A stretch of DNA of 5,365 bases, taken from positions 1-5,365 of the forward strand of contig QMOL01000223.1 in NCBI GenBank assembly GCA_003648225.1, in the 5' to 3' direction. The stretch is from Chlamydiota bacterium. Its GTDB lineage: Bacteria; Auribacterota; UBA3054; B51-G9. Positions 4,537-5,365 of the stretch are shown here, one piece after another. The first letter of the stretch is position 1. Every line of letters begins with the position of its first letter. The position numbers and the translations under genes were made by a program. The notes below the pieces were generated by a model. The model was given only the letters and a program-made list of their open reading frames with translations, was not told the DNA's origin and searched no databases.

Positions 4537-5365
4537 TTACGAGGCGATGCATATCAAACCGATGATCCATAAATATGTTACAAATTTATGTAAATCCCCT
4601 GTTACGAGTAAATTAATCATATAACGAATTGCAAGATAGCCGGTAATTACCGCAACGACTACTCCAACGATCATAGCGTGGAATTGCGGTGGATGATAAT
4701 TAAAAGTAACATTCAATTCTTTATATTCGCTGAGGATTGCGCCAAGGATAATTGGAATTGACATCAGAAAAGAAAATCTTGCGGCAAAATCTCTGGAGAA
4801 ACCGCATTTCAGCCCTGTAGAAATTGTTGCACCGCTTCTTGATATTCCTGGAATAATAGCTATTGCCTGAGCTATTCCTACTTTCAATCCCATCAACCAG
4901 GTAATTTTTTCCGGACCGAAACCGTCTTTTTTCTCTTCAACTCTTTTTTTAATAATTTCATCAGCAGGTTTGAGAAGCATCGTTGCGGTTAAAATAAAAG
5001 CAACGCCGACAAGCTGATAAGGCGCTATCGGGAAATTCCCGATTTTGATTCCTGAAGTCAAAAAAAGTGAATCAACTTTATCTGCCAGAAAATATCCGAA
5101 CAATCCGCCTGGAATTGTTGCAACAATTACCGCAAGGGAAATAGACCTTCCGTATCCCTCTCCTGTAATTGTTTCCGTTGCGATTTTCACAATATCTTTC
5201 CACAGTGCCGCAACGATTGCTACAAGTGTTCCGGCGTGAAGCAATAAAATATATGATGCTGTAACACCGTGAGCGCCATAAAAATATTTTGTAAAAACCA
5301 GGTGACCGGAACTTGAAACAGGTAAAAATTCGGTCAATCCCTGTACCGCGCCAACAATAACAGCG
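4537..5365 (-). CDS. uppP: Undecaprenyl-diphosphate phosphatase UppP/BacA (5' end beyond window)
   Basis: This integral membrane enzyme removes one phosphate from undecaprenyl diphosphate to regenerate the lipid carrier for peptidoglycan and surface glycans. Its overexpression is known to give bacitracin resistance. The frame is open to the right edge, reading AVIVGAVQGLTEFLPVSSSGH, so the real start lies only a few codons outside. A TTG at 5337 is just the Leu of QGLTEF and should not be taken as the start. Family hallmarks are the QxxxE motif (Q in VQG and E in TEF), SSSGH, LHAGT (residues 33-37 from that Leu) and PGISRSGATI (163-172), whose Arg and Ser bind phosphate. Several strongly hydrophobic segments follow the family pattern. 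About 275 residues are visible, near the usual 265-290. The TAA at 4537 is followed by a 122-bp repeat-rich gap. Assignment is secure. Confidence 0.96.
   Translation of the reverse strand, partial: AVIVGAVQGLTEFLPVSSSGHLVFTKYFYGAHGVTASYILLLHAGTLVAIVAALWKDIVKIATETITGEGYGRSISLAVIVATIPGGLFGYFLADKVDSLFLTSGIKIGNFPIAPYQLVGVAFILTATMLLKPADEIIKKRVEEKKDGFGPEKITWLMGLKVGIAQAIAIIPGISRSGATISTGLKCGFSRDFAARFSFLMSIPIILGAILSEYKELNVTFNYHPPQFHAMIVGVVVAVITGYLAIRYMINLLVTGDLHKFVTYLWIIGLICIAS

Noticed and set aside
5045..5239. Plus-strand ORF of 64 codons
   Set aside because: It is antisense to the uppP coding sequence, with no independent support.
5335..5337. TTG as the start codon of uppP
   Set aside because: The frame stays open to the window edge and encodes the conserved AVQGLTEF region upstream, so the TTG is an internal leucine.

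Overview
This is bacterial DNA, AT-rich except for a GC-rich patch at the extreme left. It divides into two parts. Bases 154-2437 are a 2284-bp insertion sequence bounded by perfect 43-bp terminal inverted repeats. From 2452 to the right edge there are three minus-strand housekeeping or envelope genes: nadA (quinolinate synthase), a family-2 glycosyltransferase, and uppP/bacA (undecaprenyl-diphosphate phosphatase, whose first codons lie beyond the window). UppP identifies a peptidoglycan-making bacterium. Neither ATG that can be inspected (nadA, glycosyltransferase) has a recognisable Shine-Dalgarno sequence, and the intergenic DNA is full of short tandem and inverted repeats. These features would suit several AT-rich lineages, such as the Bacteroidota/Ignavibacteria side of the tree, but no phylum can be fixed from this sequence.

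Layout: 1-153 is non-coding left flank with GC-rich hairpins and an ACCACCCC direct repeat that abuts the element. In the element, 154-196 is the left TIR, 197-430 is AT-rich non-coding DNA with hairpins, 431-459 is a near-consensus promoter, and 474-492 is a small leader hairpin. Then come a two-helix-turn-helix ORF (531-992) and a DDE transposase ORF (open from 920, annotated 1046-2368) in the -1 frame, and the right TIR (2395-2437). The two ORFs overlap across A-rich slippery sequence. A -1 frameshift would join them into a protein of about 612 residues, with DNA-binding domains at the N terminus and an IS4-like DDE catalytic core.

Right of the element, uppP, the glycosyltransferase and nadA are transcribed leftward with gaps of 122 and 106 bp. 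Each gap holds a repeat: an inverted repeat plus an octamer tandem repeat between uppP and the glycosyltransferase, and a heptamer tandem repeat that supplies the glycosyltransferase stop codon. The element sits 14 bp past the nadA stop with no visible terminator between, so nadA transcripts would run antisense into the transposase gene. UppP regenerates the lipid carrier used in wall and surface-glycan synthesis, and the glycosyltransferase probably contributes to a surface glycan. NadA makes quinolinate for NAD and has no evident functional tie to them.

I see no CRISPR array, tRNA, rRNA or defence system. The most interesting material is the insertion sequence: its probable recoding signal, its long structured non-coding left end, palindromic TIR inner ends that place outward-facing promoter-like motifs at both termini, and the lack of a target-site duplication.
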